Source: Pseudanabaenales cyanobacterium (GTDB lineage: Bacteria; Cyanobacteriota; Cyanobacteriia; Phormidesmidales; Phormidesmidaceae). From it: a DNA stretch of 6,973 nt. The notes beneath the pieces were generated by a model. It worked only from the letters and a program-made list of their open reading frames with translations, ran no database searches and was not told where the DNA came from. The DNA is taken from positions 1 through 6,973 of the forward strand of contig JAKSDM010001620.1 in NCBI GenBank assembly GCA_022360135.1. The letters run 5' to 3'. A program made the translations under genes and the position numbers. Below, in pieces: positions 1 through 6,684 of the stretch (its first letter is position 1; every line of letters begins with the position of its first letter).

Positions 1-1541
1 AGATCACCCAATACCCCCTGGTCATCTGCAATGGGACAGGCCAGCATGGTCACATGCCCTCTAACCGGGTTGGGAACGGTTGAACAAAATTGGAAATGCC
101 GACCTTGCAGCAACTGATGATAAATCTCAGGATAATTAGCCATCTGCGACACCCGCCCCTTGAGCGAGAATTCAGAGGTGGTGTACTCATAGCGAACGGT
201 TGAAGTTCCCTGTTCGCGGTCATACAAGGCCGCATTACAGCAGCTCGCCTCCAGTCCCAGCGTCAGTTCTTTCACGGCTGTTTGTAAAATCTGCTCCTGC
301 TCCAAGGAGTCGCGAATTTTGTCTGTAATCCGATTGAGCAACGCAATAAAATCCAGCGATCGCTGCAATTGCCCGGTGCGTTCTTGGACTTGCTGCTCCA
401 GGTCGCTATTAAGCTGTTTAATCAAACACTGGCTTGCCCTTAGCTCCGTTTCTGTCTGCTTACGCTCAGCAATCTCAACGATTAGCATTTCGTTGCTCTC
501 ACGAATCGCTGCGGTCCGTTCCTCAACTTTTTTCTCTAAATCGACATAGGTTTGGGTCAATCTAGCCTGATCGGTTGACCGTTCCTTAAGAGCGGCGCAC
601 AAAGCCAAGATCGTCACAGCAACCACACTAATGAAGATTTGCAGCAACAATAGTGACTTATGGGGAGAAGCGCCGACAAAGGGACCCAACCCCTGCGCTG
701 TGCCGACAATAGCAATGACGGATATGAGTATAATCAACAGAGTCACACTGCGCTCTCCAAACCGGAAAGCTGCCCAGATTAACAGGGGCGGCAATATATA
801 TTGCAGTGGATAGCCATGCCAAAAGGTCAGCCAACTTACGAGCGCCACAAACCCCAGTAAAGGAGCTACTTCGGCAATACGGGTCGTTGAGAACACCTTT
901 AGAGAACAGGCCGCTAAGCCAACATCAAGCGTCAAGTCTCTGCGATTATCGCTGGCCGTTTTACCTGCTACTTTTGCTGGCTTTTGACCCCAAGCAAGGA
1001 GCAGGGGGGTAAAGATGAAAATACTAACGGTGGTGGACAACCACCAAGTCCACCAAGCTGAGCCATAAGTGTTCCAGGGGGTGAGGCCGCTTAGACTCAA
1101 AGTAGTGACGCCAAGCAGGGCGGGAAAGAGTTGACCAATCCCCGCCAGCACGACGAATTTAGCGACATTTTCGACTCGATTTAGGATGACTTCTTGCCTC
1201 ACACAAGAGTTGAGCAGGATGGCTCCGAGGAGAGGCTCTAGAGTACTGGCGACAGCGATGCTGGCGGCGATCGCCATAGCCATCAGTAGGGACACGGGCG
1301 GCGTCATAGATAGCAGGTTGATCATGGCTGAGAGCAAGGCGCCCAGAAAGATCCCTGGCCAAACCTGATAGCCTGCCAATAAAACAACTCCCAACGCAAT
1401 TCCAGTCGGTGGCCACACTGCTGTCACATCCCCAGGCAAAGAAGCAAACAAGAGGCTTAACTGAGCTGCACAGAAGTAAGTGACAGCTATCATGACAATG
1501 GCCGGGAGGGTTGTCCAATTTGGGGTCAATCGGGCTTGCAT
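1..1541 (-). CDS. MASE1 and GAF domain membrane sensor protein, N-terminal part (runs off left edge)
   Basis: The frame is open from an ATG at 1541 to the window edge and gives 513 residues with no stop; an in-frame TGA lies 9 bases upstream of the ATG, and a weak GAG-type ribosome site precedes it. Residues about 10-318 are a MASE1 membrane sensory domain with roughly eight hydrophobic segments and the family signatures AVWPPTGIALG (41-51), WPGIFLGALLSAM (61-73), WWTWWLSTTVSIFIFTPLL (163-181) and YPLQYILPPLLIWAAFRFG (244-262). Residues about 319-395 form a charged coiled coil in which DLEKKVEERT (334-343) recurs as DLEQQVQERT (380-389). From about 396 a GAF domain begins, ending here at CPIADDQGVLGD. 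MASE1 proteins usually carry a histidine kinase or GGDEF/EAL output; that part is missing from the window, so the output is unknown. It is transcribed divergently from the YihY gene. The domain assignment is firm; the signal sensed is unknown. Confidence 0.9.
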   Translation of the reverse strand, partial: MQARLTPNWTTLPAIVMIAVTYFCAAQLSLLFASLPGDVTAVWPPTGIALGVVLLAGYQVWPGIFLGALLSAMINLLSMTPPVSLLMAMAIAASIAVASTLEPLLGAILLNSCVRQEVILNRVENVAKFVVLAGIGQLFPALLGVTTLSLSGLTPWNTYGSAWWTWWLSTTVSIFIFTPLLLAWGQKPAKVAGKTASDNRRDLTLDVGLAACSLKVFSTTRIAEVAPLLGFVALVSWLTFWHGYPLQYILPPLLIWAAFRFGERSVTLLIILISVIAIVGTAQGLGPFVGASPHKSLLLLQIFISVVAVTILALCAALKERSTDQARLTQTYVDLEKKVEERTAAIRESNEMLIVEIAERKQTETELRASQCLIKQLNSDLEQQVQERTGQLQRSLDFIALLNRITDKIRDSLEQEQILQTAVKELTLGLEASCCNAALYDREQGTSTVRYEYTTSEFSLKGRVSQMANYPEIYHQLLQGRHFQFCSTVPNPVRGHVTMLACPIADDQGVLGD

Positions 1542-2156
1542 ACACTTATCTCAGCCTGCAAGAAGGACAAACATGAAGCGTCGCCTAAATGACTATTAAT
1601 CAACTTAATATAGCGGCTTGCTTTATTTGTACAGCGTGCAGCGCTTGAACAATTGGCTGCGCCAAAATCGTTAGAGGCTTCCACCTGATATAGACTCAGA
1701 CAAAATCCATCGGCAACCTAGGCGAGCAAATTGATAAATATATTATTTTTTCATAAATGAATAATTCACTCAAAATTTTCAACACCCAGAGAATACTTAG
1801 GTAAAGACGTAAAAACAGTCATAAAATTAATCGGGTTTTGCCTTCAGATTTTGTGGCTAAAGATTAAGTTGTATGTCCCTAAACGACATCAATGTGCTGA
1901 TTAATGGCTGACGCCAAGCTGATTGGTGATGAGATTGCAATTCAATTCAGTTTTTTTGTATTTCAGATGATAGGGGGGTATCTTTAGTAACCAGAAGGAT
2001 GACTGAATCACGGAGGCCACATATTCGTCAGATAATCATACTGCTCTCTGCTAAACTCCCAAATGCTAACGATCATTTCAGCCGCCATTCTCTGAATCTG
2101 ACAAATTGATCCGCAATACCTTCAAAAAAAGGCTTCACTCTATTTTCTCTTTGCCA
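1542..2156. other. Intergenic region between divergent genes, AT-rich in the middle
   Basis: This gap separates the divergent MASE1 and YihY genes and should hold the promoters of both. The part from about 1730 to 1850 is strongly AT-rich with several A/T runs. A direct repeat GCTGATT occurs at 1896-1902 and 1918-1924. A run of seven T at 1951-1957 follows only a weak possible stem. No tRNA, known small RNA motif or recognisable long ORF was found. A 36-codon ORF at 1999-2109 is described under findings; it is not called as a gene here. Confidence 0.6.
1607..1633 (-). promoter_or_regulatory. Candidate sigma70-type promoter of the MASE1 sensor gene
   Basis: On the minus strand TGTACA (1633-1628, four of six matches to the -35 consensus) is followed after 15 bases by TATATT (1612-1607, five of six matches to the -10 consensus). 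It would leave a leader of about 60 bases before the ATG at 1541. The spacer is shorter than the ideal 17 and the region is AT-rich, so a chance match is possible. Confidence 0.25.
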
Positions 2157-3095
2157 ATGCCACTGCGCCGCCTTGTAAAATCACTTTCCCTTTGGCAGTT
2201 TTGGCGTTTCCTGTGTCATATCAACCTGGTTACGGTCAGAGAAGTTGTGGTCTGTACGTTTGAACAGCGGCTCCCTAGCTTGGCCTCGGAGATGGCCTAC
2301 TACGCCATATTAGGCTTATTTCCAGGGATTCTGGCTAGCCTCACCGCCATTAGCTTGGTTGGCTGGCTGCAAAATACATTTAACAAGATGGCGATACGGC
2401 TGAGTGAACTAGCCCCCGAACAGGTAAATTCCTTGGTCGAAGAATTTGTCAAGGTGATTAACAGCAATAACCCTCAGTTATTCTCCATTAGCTTTCTGGT
2501 TGCCTTATGGGCCTCCTCTGGGGCGATCAGCGCCGCTATGCGGGCGCTGGATCACATCCATCAGATCCCGGCCAAGCAAGCTCGTCCCTTTTGGAAAGCC
2601 AAACTCGTTTCTCTAGGACTGACGCTGGGCGCTATTCTGCTGCTAGTGATTGCGTCTTACCTAATCTTCGTTAGCGATTTAGTGATCCGTAACGTGGCTA
2701 GTCAAAGTGGAGCAGCCGTGGAAACCTGGGTTCTTTATGCATGGCGATTATCTAGCTGGCCACTGGCCCTAGGAATTGTATCCGCCGCCTTTGCATTCAT
2801 CTATCGCTTTGGACCCAGTCGCTGGACACCCGGTAAGCCGCTATTGCAGGGAGCTGTGTTAGCAGCCCTTTCCTGGGCCATCATCTCCGCCTCATTCCGC
2901 TTCTATGTCAGTCATAATTTTGGCGCCTATAACCGCATCTACGGTGCGATTGGGGCCGTTATTGTGATGCTGCTCTGGCTATACCTCACCTCGTTAGTGA
3001 TGCTGATTGGCGACCTGCTGAACGTAACCGTCGGCAAAGCTATGGTGAAAAGCAGATGTCAACAGGACGAGATCGCAAGTACACGGAATCGCTAG
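2157..3095 (+). CDS. YihY/virulence factor BrkB family inner-membrane protein
   Basis: An integral membrane protein of the YihY/BrkB (formerly 'RNase BN') family, whose biochemical role is not established. Numbered from this ATG (312 residues), a cytoplasmic N-terminus of about 45 residues leads to six hydrophobic segments at roughly 47-71, 107-129, 148-175, 195-218, 230-253 and 262-289. Family signatures are RLPSLASEMAYYAILGLFPG near the first helix, WASSGAISAAMRALDHI in the second, and the closing YGAIGAVIVMLLWLYL segment. The usual closing G-A-E-(L/I)-N is G-D-L-L-N here. The start is uncertain: an in-frame TTG at 2106 would add 17 residues, an in-frame TAA lies at 2067-2069, and neither start has a convincing ribosome site. 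ATG was preferred because it already gives the normal family length. The oxidoreductase follows within 2 bases, so the two are probably co-transcribed. Confidence 0.9.
   Translation: MPLRRLVKSLSLWQFWRFLCHINLVTVREVVVCTFEQRLPSLASEMAYYAILGLFPGILASLTAISLVGWLQNTFNKMAIRLSELAPEQVNSLVEEFVKVINSNNPQLFSISFLVALWASSGAISAAMRALDHIHQIPAKQARPFWKAKLVSLGLTLGAILLLVIASYLIFVSDLVIRNVASQSGAAVETWVLYAWRLSSWPLALGIVSAAFAFIYRFGPSRWTPGKPLLQGAVLAALSWAIISASFRFYVSHNFGAYNRIYGAIGAVIVMLLWLYLTSLVMLIGDLLNVTVGKAMVKSRCQQDEIASTRNR
3085..3088 (+). promoter_or_regulatory. Ribosome binding site that favours the 3098 start of the oxidoreductase
   Basis: GGAA ends 9 bases before the ATG at 3098 and lies inside the last codons of the YihY gene. 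The competing ATG at 3056 has only an A-rich stretch in front of it. This supports 3098 as the true start. Confidence 0.4.
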
Positions 3096-3097
3096 AT

Positions 3098-4621
3098 ATG
3101 CAAGATGCAGAAATCATTGTCATTGGCAGCGGCATTGGCGGCCTGACGGCGGGGGCGTTATTGGCTCGATATGGACGTCAGGTGATTATATGCGAAAGCC
3201 ATACCATTGCCGGCGGGGCGGCCCATAGTTTTTCTCGCCAGGGGTTTCAATTCGACTCGGGGCCTTCATTCTACTGTGGTCTGGGCGACCCAAAGTCTTT
3301 GAATCCACTACGCCAGGTGTTGGCGGTGTTGGGGGAGGCGGCGCCTGCGATCGCCTACGATCCCTTGGGCCACTACCACTTTCCCGAAGGCGCATTCCCG
3401 GTCTACAGCAATGGGGAACGCTATCGCCAAGCGGTGGCCGAGATCACCCCCCAAGGCGCTAAAGAATTAGCCGCCTTGGAGCAGCGCTTACTGCCTCTTT
3501 ACAATGCCCTCAAGGAAATTCCCACTCTGGCGTTGCGGGCTGACCTGTCTCTGCTGCCGGTTCTCTTCAGGCGCTATCCCTGGCCCTTACTAAAACTCAT
3601 CCCCCAACTCAGGACGATTCAAAGCTCAGTGGGCGATATCGTTGATCAAACGATTCGAGATCCTTGGGTGAAGCGGCTGATTGATCTGGAATGCTTTTTA
3701 CTTTCGGGGCTCAAGGCCCACGAAACGATAGCGCCTGAAGTCGCCTTTATGTTCGGAGAACGTTCTCAATCCGTAGTTGACTATCCCATTGGGGGCGGCG
3801 GCGCCATTGTGGACGCCCTGGTGCGCGGCCTTCAACGGTGGGGAGGAGAATTGCGCCTAGGAACCCATGTCCAACAAATATTGGTGGCCAGAAATCGGGC
3901 CATTGGGGTGAGGTTAAGAAACGGAGAGACACTACGGGCTCCTGTGGTAATCTCCAATGCCTCCATTTGGGACACTTATAGCCAACTGCTAGGCCCGCAA
4001 GATTTACCCGCCGCCTACCGCCAAACTGCCCTGAAAACCCCTGCAGTCGACAGTTTCATGCATCTACATCTGGGCATTCGAGCGGAGGGGTTAAGCGATC
4101 TAACGATTCATCATGTGGTTATTCATGACGCCAAACAGGATATCTCTACGCCAGGCAATACCTGCATGATTTCCATCCCAACTGTGCTAGATCCTCAGTT
4201 GGCTCCACCTGAACACCATCTCATCCATGCCTACACTCTAGAGCCTTGGGCCGATTGGCGACGAGACCAGACCTATGAATTTCGGAAACAAAAACGGGCA
4301 TACCCACTCTTTCGAGCGCTGGAGAAGATTATTCCAGATCTGCGATCGCGGATCAGGCTGGAACTGATCGGATCGCCGCTGACCCATCAGCACTTCTTAA
4401 GACGCTATCAAGGCGCTTATGGTCCGGCGATCGCCGCAGGCCAGGGGCTATTCCCCAATTGTCACACCCCAATTTCAGGATTATATCGCGTCGGTGACAG
4501 TACTCTACCTGGGATTGGCGTTCCCGCTGTAGCCGCCTCTGGCATTCTTTGCGCCAACACATTGGTCTCCCCTCGGCAAACTAGGGAATTACTGACGACG
4601 TTGGCCAAGGGGACACCTTAG
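3098..4621 (+). CDS. FAD-dependent oxidoreductase, phytoene desaturase/carotenoid isomerase (CrtISO) superfamily
   Basis: A 507-residue flavoprotein. Right after the start comes the Rossmann fingerprint IIVIGSGIGGLTAG, followed by the strand-end acidic residue in VIICESHTIAGG and the FDSGPSFYCG segment typical of the family. The middle has YPIGGGGAIVDALVRGLQ followed by a second FAD/substrate strand (GELRLGTHVQQIL). The C-terminus carries VGDSTLPGIGVPAVAASG, the usual flavin-contacting end of CrtI/CrtISO proteins. Known members desaturate, saturate or isomerise polyenes such as carotenoids and retinol; the substrate here cannot be read from sequence. From memory, cyanobacterial CrtH has G-A-S-M after F-D-V where this has G-P-S-F, so it is more likely a paralogue than CrtH. 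An in-frame ATG at 3056 would add 14 residues and overlap the YihY gene by 40 bases; 3098 was chosen for its ribosome site, 2-base spacing and family-like N-terminus. Its stop overlaps the stop of the converging lipoprotein gene. Confidence 0.9.
   Translation: MQDAEIIVIGSGIGGLTAGALLARYGRQVIICESHTIAGGAAHSFSRQGFQFDSGPSFYCGLGDPKSLNPLRQVLAVLGEAAPAIAYDPLGHYHFPEGAFPVYSNGERYRQAVAEITPQGAKELAALEQRLLPLYNALKEIPTLALRADLSLLPVLFRRYPWPLLKLIPQLRTIQSSVGDIVDQTIRDPWVKRLIDLECFLLSGLKAHETIAPEVAFMFGERSQSVVDYPIGGGGAIVDALVRGLQRWGGELRLGTHVQQILVARNRAIGVRLRNGETLRAPVVISNASIWDTYSQLLGPQDLPAAYRQTALKTPAVDSFMHLHLGIRAEGLSDLTIHHVVIHDAKQDISTPGNTCMISIPTVLDPQLAPPEHHLIHAYTLEPWADWRRDQTYEFRKQKRAYPLFRALEKIIPDLRSRIRLELIGSPLTHQHFLRRYQGAYGPAIAAGQGLFPNCHTPISGLYRVGDSTLPGIGVPAVAASGILCANTLVSPRQTRELLTTLAKGTP
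4569..4612 (-). repeat. Inverted repeat at the convergent gene junction, possible RNA 3'-end hairpin
   Basis: CCCCTCGGC (4569-4577) and GCCAAGGGG (4604-4612) can pair. On the minus-strand RNA the single mismatch becomes a G-U pair, giving nine continuous pairs; the arms extend outward to 4565-4616 with one more mismatch. The loop is 26 bases and there is no T tract, so it is not a classic intrinsic terminator. It lies inside the oxidoreductase gene and starts two to six bases past the lipoprotein stop codon, where a minus-strand 3'-end signal would be expected. Confidence 0.3.
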
Positions 4622-5820
4622 TCTTTCTGAATCTGAGCTAAGTAGCGATTGTTACCCAGACAATCAATGGCATCATTACTTTTGTTGACCAGACGCCGTA
4701 ATCTGGCTAACGTTAAGTTCTCAGGCCCCTGCTCCGAGGCTGCCTTAAAACAGACAGTAGAAGAGGTCTCAGGCAGCCAAAAAGCTGGAGAATGTAAGGG
4801 CAAGCCATGCAGCGTGAATCGATCACTAAAGACAAACTGAGTCAAATCCAACTGGTTATTGGCCAGGATCTCTTCGGAAACAGAAGCAAGATACATACTG
4901 CTAGACGCCTGCAGCGAACCCAGAGGGGGTTGACTGGGTTGACTGGAGGCGGTAGAACCAGACGGGCTTGGGTTGGGGACAGCCTTGGGCGCCTCAACCA
5001 TGGGATTTGGAGATATTGGAGGGGGGACAGCGGCGGTAGAGGAAGCGATCAAAAGGTCAGACGTCGCTTCCGATTGTCTTCCAACCAGGAGATCTGGCTT
5101 GGCGGACTGATCGGCGACAGGGGATGAGGAAGAACGAATTAATCGGGGTGAATTATCAGAGAAGAGAACGACTTCATCCAACTTCAAATCTGGGTTAGTC
5201 AACTCTGAGTGAAGCTGAAAGGAGTCAGAAAATTTGGGCGAACTGGGTTCTACCTCAGGACCCGCTGAAGCCTGTAGTGATGAGATCAGCTGTGGAGAAG
5301 AATCAGCAATAGACTGAGCGGATGGCTGGGCAGCGGTTTGAGCAGGCGCAGGAGATTGGGACGCCGTCGATGGCAGGAGTGATAGGCTCGCCAGAGGTTG
5401 AGCCTGACGGGTCAAGGGCGCCGATGGACTTGTAGGGGAACTCGACGGCTGACCATTGAGATTGGCTAAAACCTGAGTTCTAATCTGGGAGAGTCGCTCC
5501 GATCGGATGGGGACTGGGGCTGATCGATAGGAAGTAGACCCTATCTGATGATTTGGGGATAGAGAAGGGCGTAATCCCCGCCAAGCAAAATCCCGCTGTT
5601 GATCAGGGGAGGATTTGGGGGATAAGTATTCTGCTCCCAGCGCTTCTGGTTGAGTAATTGTGGAGCTCGCCTCTGGCGCTTCTTCACCTTGTTCTGAAAA
5701 ATCAGCCTCTGGATTTTGGTCGGGCGGATCAAACGTCCAGTTAGTGCCAAGAGGTTCATTCCGACTGCAGGCAGTGAGCGTCGCCAAGGTGCAAACTGTA
5801 ATTGCTGAAACACGCTTCAT
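4618..5820 (-). CDS. Lipoprotein with Ser/Pro-rich low-complexity region, function unknown
   Basis: I do not recognise the family. The 400-residue product begins with a lipoprotein signal: basic MKR, a hydrophobic stretch, and lipobox L-T-A-C with the lipidated cysteine at position 18, so it should be anchored in a membrane facing the periplasm or cell surface. The asparagine after Ser-Arg does not suggest a clear retention signal. Residues about 25-300 are dominated by Ser, Pro, Gln and Ala and are probably disordered, as in spacer regions that cross the periplasm or cell wall. Residues about 301-400 look more ordered, with hydrophobic segments and two cysteines (357 and 387) that could form a disulfide. 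SLQAS followed by an (L/V)FSD motif occurs twice (181-222 and 302-333). The ATG at 5820 is the only reasonable start for the signal peptide, yet no ribosome site is visible. The frame is intact and the stop overlaps that of the oxidoreductase. Confidence 0.8.
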   Translation of the reverse strand: MKRVSAITVCTLATLTACSRNEPLGTNWTFDPPDQNPEADFSEQGEEAPEASSTITQPEALGAEYLSPKSSPDQQRDFAWRGLRPSLSPNHQIGSTSYRSAPVPIRSERLSQIRTQVLANLNGQPSSSPTSPSAPLTRQAQPLASLSLLPSTASQSPAPAQTAAQPSAQSIADSSPQLISSLQASAGPEVEPSSPKFSDSFQLHSELTNPDLKLDEVVLFSDNSPRLIRSSSSPVADQSAKPDLLVGRQSEATSDLLIASSTAAVPPPISPNPMVEAPKAVPNPSPSGSTASSQPSQPPLGSLQASSSMYLASVSEEILANNQLDLTQFVFSDRFTLHGLPLHSPAFWLPETSSTVCFKAASEQGPENLTLARLRRLVNKSNDAIDCLGNNRYLAQIQKD

Positions 5821-5914
5821 AGGAAACTGATGAGAGGTTGACGGAACAAGTCATAAAGATTCTGATTACCGATACAAGGCTTTTCAGCCGCATCCGCGCA
5901 AACCCTGAGTGGAA

Positions 5915-5941
5915 AGTATAAAGATTTTATGAGAAATTCAA
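5915..5941 (-). promoter_or_regulatory. Candidate sigma70-type promoter of the lipoprotein gene
   Basis: On the minus strand TTGAAT (5941-5936, four of six matches) and TATACT (5920-5915, five of six matches) are 15 bases apart. Shifting the -35 upstream by two bases gives a 17-base spacer with a poorer hexamer. The resulting leader is about 90 bases. It is the best match in the gap upstream of the gene. Confidence 0.35.
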
Positions 5942-5961
5942 AAACTGTGGGGAAATGTAGA

Positions 5962-5980
5962 ATCATGTCATGAACTTGAT
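5962..5980. promoter_or_regulatory. Operator-like dyad upstream of the lipoprotein promoter
   Basis: The 19 bases have the symmetric pattern ATCA-N-GT-N5-AC-N-TGAT. The site sits about 20 bases upstream of the candidate -35 element of the lipoprotein gene, a usual place for an activator. It does not fit the NtcA (GTA-N8-TAC) or CRP-type patterns, so no regulator can be named. Confidence 0.25.
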
Positions 5981-6207
5981 TTTCCTTATTTCCATTTGAA
6001 ATTTCTCCAACCGCCGCCACAATTTGGCTGACCGCCTAATCTTCACCTGTACTTAATATTGACGACGTTATTTCTTTTTAGTTTCAAGGGAGAACTGAAC
6101 AGATCTCAACACCGCCTTTTTGTGAGTGATTGCCCCCTTGATTGTTGGCCGATTAGGTAAGCAGTTCTCGTCGCTGGGATGGCGGAACACGTCAGTCATC
6201 GTGCTTG

Positions 6208-6245
6208 CAGACGCGTCGCCGCCCTCAGCAGCGTCTGGAGGCGGC
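6208..6245. repeat. Two interlocked GC-rich inverted repeats
   Basis: CAGACGC (6208-6214) is perfectly complementary to GCGTCTG (6231-6237), and GCCGCC (6218-6223) to GGCGGC (6240-6245). The second stem can be extended by two pairs past one bulged C. Because the arms interleave, the RNA can form one stem or the other, or a pseudoknot. The element lies 20 bases past the stop of the small minus-strand gene. No T tract follows on the minus strand and only TTATT on the plus strand, so it is not a standard terminator. Confidence 0.5.
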
Positions 6246-6265
6246 TTATTCAGGGGGAGCTGCAG

Positions 6266-6451
6266 CTAGGAATTGGCGTTTATAGGCCAAAGCACATTTG
6301 GAGTCAATTCCAGGCTGCTGAGAGAGTCTACCTGAGGACAATAATGAGTCTCTGATGAAGCAGATTCCACAACCAGCCACTTGCCCGTCTCAGGATCACG
6401 GTAGGTATGAAAAGGGTTGGGACGTAATGGTCGGCTAGACGGTTTCGCCAT
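6266..6451 (-). CDS. Small hypothetical protein, 61 residues
   Basis: I cannot assign a family. The product has a basic, proline-rich start (MAKPSSRPLRPNPF) followed by HTYRDPETGKWLVVES, which reads like a short beta-hairpin (turn D-P-E-T-G-K), then a polar, acidic C-terminal half with a single cysteine. There is no signal peptide or membrane segment, so it is probably cytoplasmic. A good ribosome binding site (AAAGGA, 10 bases before the ATG) supports translation, and no alternative frame in this stretch is better. It stands alone: 233 bases separate it from the dioxygenase-like gene upstream, and 445 bases from the lipoprotein gene downstream. Its coding status rests mainly on the ribosome site and a plausible protein composition. 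Confidence 0.65.
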   Translation of the reverse strand: MAKPSSRPLRPNPFHTYRDPETGKWLVVESASSETHYCPQVDSLSSLELTPNVLWPINANS

Positions 6452-6461
6452 TCCAGCAAAA

Positions 6462-6467
6462 TCCTTT
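6462..6467 (-). promoter_or_regulatory. Ribosome binding site of the small hypothetical gene
   Basis: AAAGGA on the minus strand ends 10 bases before the ATG at 6451. It is the clearest ribosome site in the window and fixes this start. Confidence 0.55.
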
Positions 6468-6534
6468 GGATGATTACACTGAATGGAAGATGCATCACCT
6501 GAGGTCCGAAGCCGAATTATTCAAGCTTCTTTAC

Positions 6535-6549
6535 AATTGTTCCACAATT
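6535..6549. promoter_or_regulatory. Perfect short dyad upstream of the small gene
   Basis: AATTGT-TCC-ACAATT is a perfect inverted repeat with 6-base arms, about 85 bases upstream of the small gene start, in an AT-rich stretch where its promoter should lie (a loose TTGCAA/TAAAGA pair spans it on the minus strand). It could be an operator, but AT-rich dyads of this size also arise by chance. Confidence 0.25.
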
Positions 6550-6684
6550 TTGCAATTTTTCTGGTGCATTACACAAGTCCAATAATGTGCAAACATCATG
6601 GTTATTATGCAGGGATGAAATATCTTTCAGGGTATCCACTTAAGCCAAAATGGTCTGGTTGGGCAAGAATTGATTGGTCATGGG

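Larger units (their letters stand above)
5821..6265. other. Non-coding region upstream of the lipoprotein gene
   Basis: No convincing gene is present on either strand; the longest frame on the minus strand (6020-5817) has no ribosome site or coding character. The region holds a candidate promoter (5915-5941), a dyad upstream of it (5962-5980), an imperfect 18-base palindrome at 6090-6107 (GAGAACTG/CAGATCTC, one mismatch), and a GC-rich pair of interlocked inverted repeats at 6208-6245. The half near the lipoprotein gene is AT-richer than the half near the small gene. Confidence 0.6.

Noticed and set aside
1159..1545. Minus-strand 128-codon ORF starting with GTG
   Set aside because: It is out of frame with the MASE1 protein, which has unmistakable domain signatures over the same bases.
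1919..1957. Possible plus-strand terminator ending in seven T
   Set aside because: The stem (CTGATT with AATTCAG) has only six AT-leaning pairs, a bulge and a long loop, and there is no gene upstream on that strand to terminate.
356..4434. Five GCGATCGC octamers as a local repeat array
   Set aside because: They are HIP1 sites, scattered genome-wide in many cyanobacteria; useful as a taxonomic hint but not a local element. Their absence to the right of 4434 is too small a sample to suggest transferred DNA.
4647..4665. Hairpin GATTGT/ACAATC just after the oxidoreductase stop
   Set aside because: The 6-pair AT-rich stem has no T tract directly after it, and it lies inside coding sequence of the lipoprotein gene; too weak to call a terminator.
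4807..5127. Plus-strand 106-codon ORF, Gly/Arg-rich
   Set aside because: It is the antisense reading of the Ser/Pro-rich lipoprotein region, which produces Gly/Arg-rich frames by composition alone.
5817..6020. Minus-strand 67-codon ORF overlapping the lipoprotein start by a few bases
   Set aside because: There is no ribosome site, the protein is not gene-like, and the stretch contains the candidate promoter of the lipoprotein gene.
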